Assembly (NCBI GenBank): GCA_003152255.1
Contig: PLZT01000671.1
Span: forward strand, 1-5,597
Reading direction: 5' to 3'
DNA length: 5,597 nt
DNA from: Methylocystaceae bacterium
GTDB taxonomy: Bacteria > Pseudomonadota > Alphaproteobacteria > Rhizobiales > Beijerinckiaceae
Of this stretch, positions 4,898-5,597 are shown in pieces. Position numbers and translations under genes: made by a program. Position 1 is the first letter of the stretch; every line of letters begins with the position of its first letter. The notes below the pieces were generated by a model that was not told the DNA's origin, did not search any database, and was given only the letters and a program-made list of their open reading frames with translations.

Positions 4898-5597
4898 ATG
4901 GCTAAAGCGACAACAGTTTTTATGACCGGGGCGAGCGGGTTCATCGGATCGGCGGTCCTGCATAGGTTGGTTGAAGCCGGGTTCTTGGTGCGCGCGCTTG
5001 TGCGCCCTGGCAGCCCGCGCGATCACCTGCCGCATCATGGCGTGCGGCTTGTGGAAGGCGATATTCGCGATCGCGAATCCATCAGAAGCGCCATTACAGG
5101 CGCTCGCTACGTCTTCCATGTCGCCGCCGACTATCGCCTTTGGGCGCGCGACCGGAACGAAATTCTCACCACCAACATTTCCGGAACGCGCATCGTCATG
5201 GAGGAGGCCCTGCGCGCCGGCGTCGAGCGCGTGATTTACACCAGCAGCGTCGCGACCCTAGCGCCGCGGCCCGATAGCGCGCCCGCCGATGAAAGCGTTT
5301 CCCTGGCTGAACCCGATGCGATCGGAACCTATAAGCGCAGCAAGATCCTGGCGGAGCGTTTGGTTTTGTCGATGGTGGCGGATCAAGGCCTCCCAGCGGT
5401 CATTGTCAATCCATCGACGCCGGTGGGACCACGCGATGTGCGACCAACCCCTACTGGGCGGATGATCGTGGCCGCGGCTTCGGGAGGAATTCCCGCCTTT
5501 GTGGATACGGGCCTGAACCTAGTGCATGTCGACGATGTGGCGCTCGGGCATTTGGCTGCGCTGGAGCGCGGCAGGGTCGGCGAACGTTATATCCTGG
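4898..5597 (+). CDS. hpnA: HpnA, hopanoid-associated NAD-dependent sugar epimerase/dehydratase (3' truncated)
   Basis: This is the first 233 residues of an extended short-chain dehydrogenase (family length is roughly 330), cut by the window edge. Visible landmarks are the Rossmann glycine motif TGASGFIG (10-17), VEGDIRD (52-58), HVAADYRLWARD (74-85), the strand and serine region YTSSVATL (114-121), the catalytic pair Y145 and K149 in TYKRSK, and NPSTPVGPRD (171-180). The AADYRLW and TSSVATL signatures, with the GTYKRSK context, are typical of the hopanoid-associated HpnA group rather than general UDP-glucose epimerases. A TAA immediately precedes ATG 4898 in frame, so no longer N-terminus is possible. 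GGGGG lies 10 bases upstream. Family members usually sit in hpn clusters with squalene and hopene synthesis genes (hpnC, D, E, F), which would be expected to the right. The substrate is not firmly known; a role in modifying the hopanoid side chain or its sugar is inferred from clustering. Confidence 0.92.
   Translation, partial: MAKATTVFMTGASGFIGSAVLHRLVEAGFLVRALVRPGSPRDHLPHHGVRLVEGDIRDRESIRSAITGARYVFHVAADYRLWARDRNEILTTNISGTRIVMEEALRAGVERVIYTSSVATLAPRPDSAPADESVSLAEPDAIGTYKRSKILAERLVLSMVADQGLPAVIVNPSTPVGPRDVRPTPTGRMIVAAASGGIPAFVDTGLNLVHVDDVALGHLAALERGRVGERYIL

Noticed and set aside
4631..5119. Minus-strand frame of 162 codons opposite the hpnA start
   Set aside because: It is antisense to clear hpnA coding sequence and low in plausible structure.
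1102..5597. Cyclase and hpnA as one operon linking cAMP to hopanoid synthesis
   Set aside because: A 583-base gap with a strong palindrome separates them and hpnA has its own possible control region. Adjacency alone does not support a functional link.

Overview
The window looks like chromosomal DNA of a hopanoid-making alphaproteobacterium, most likely of the Rhizobiales/Hyphomicrobiales (Bradyrhizobium, Xanthobacter or Methylocystis type). The grounds are high GC with GC-rich third codon positions, a SAM-cyclase-ATPase-TPR protein of the kind multiplied in those genomes, and a 3' gene recognisable as hpnA. The assignment to an order is inference. No rRNA, tRNA or CRISPR array was seen.

Left third (1-1101): accessory and decayed DNA. 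A minus-strand reading frame runs off the left edge; its C-terminal half has a weak Gfo/Idh/MocA oxidoreductase flavour. Next is a broken minus-strand remnant of a VapC-type PIN toxin, frameshifted and cut at about position 550. The cut coincides with the outer edge of a compact element (about 552-887) bounded by 33-bp inverted repeats matching at 32 of 33 positions. The arms have a G-rich outer tip and an inner ACGTAAAG, reminiscent of Tn3-family ends, so the element may be a Tn3-derived miniature element. It carries a short, protein-like plus-strand frame (642-821) and an AT-rich patch. Positions 888-1101 hold only the upstream region of the next gene.

Centre (1102-4314): one large intact gene for a 1070-residue signalling protein. 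It has an N-terminal SAM domain, a class III nucleotide cyclase domain with every catalytic residue present, an AAA/STAND-type ATPase, and a long TPR-like helical C-terminus. It resembles mammalian soluble adenylyl cyclase in layout and should make cAMP.

Right (4315-5597): a 583-base gap, then the first 233 codons of hpnA, a hopanoid-associated NAD-dependent epimerase/dehydratase-like protein cut by the window edge. The gap holds a near-perfect 22-bp inverted repeat (4429-4519) with an inner stem. It resembles a dispersed palindromic repeat more than a classic terminator. Further on are an AT-rich patch, a small GGAAA/TTTCC palindrome and a doubtful small frame overlapping the hpnA start.

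The cyclase and hpnA are co-directional but far apart, so separate transcription is more likely than one operon. The least explained parts are the inverted-repeat element with its coding-like core and the palindrome downstream of the cyclase.
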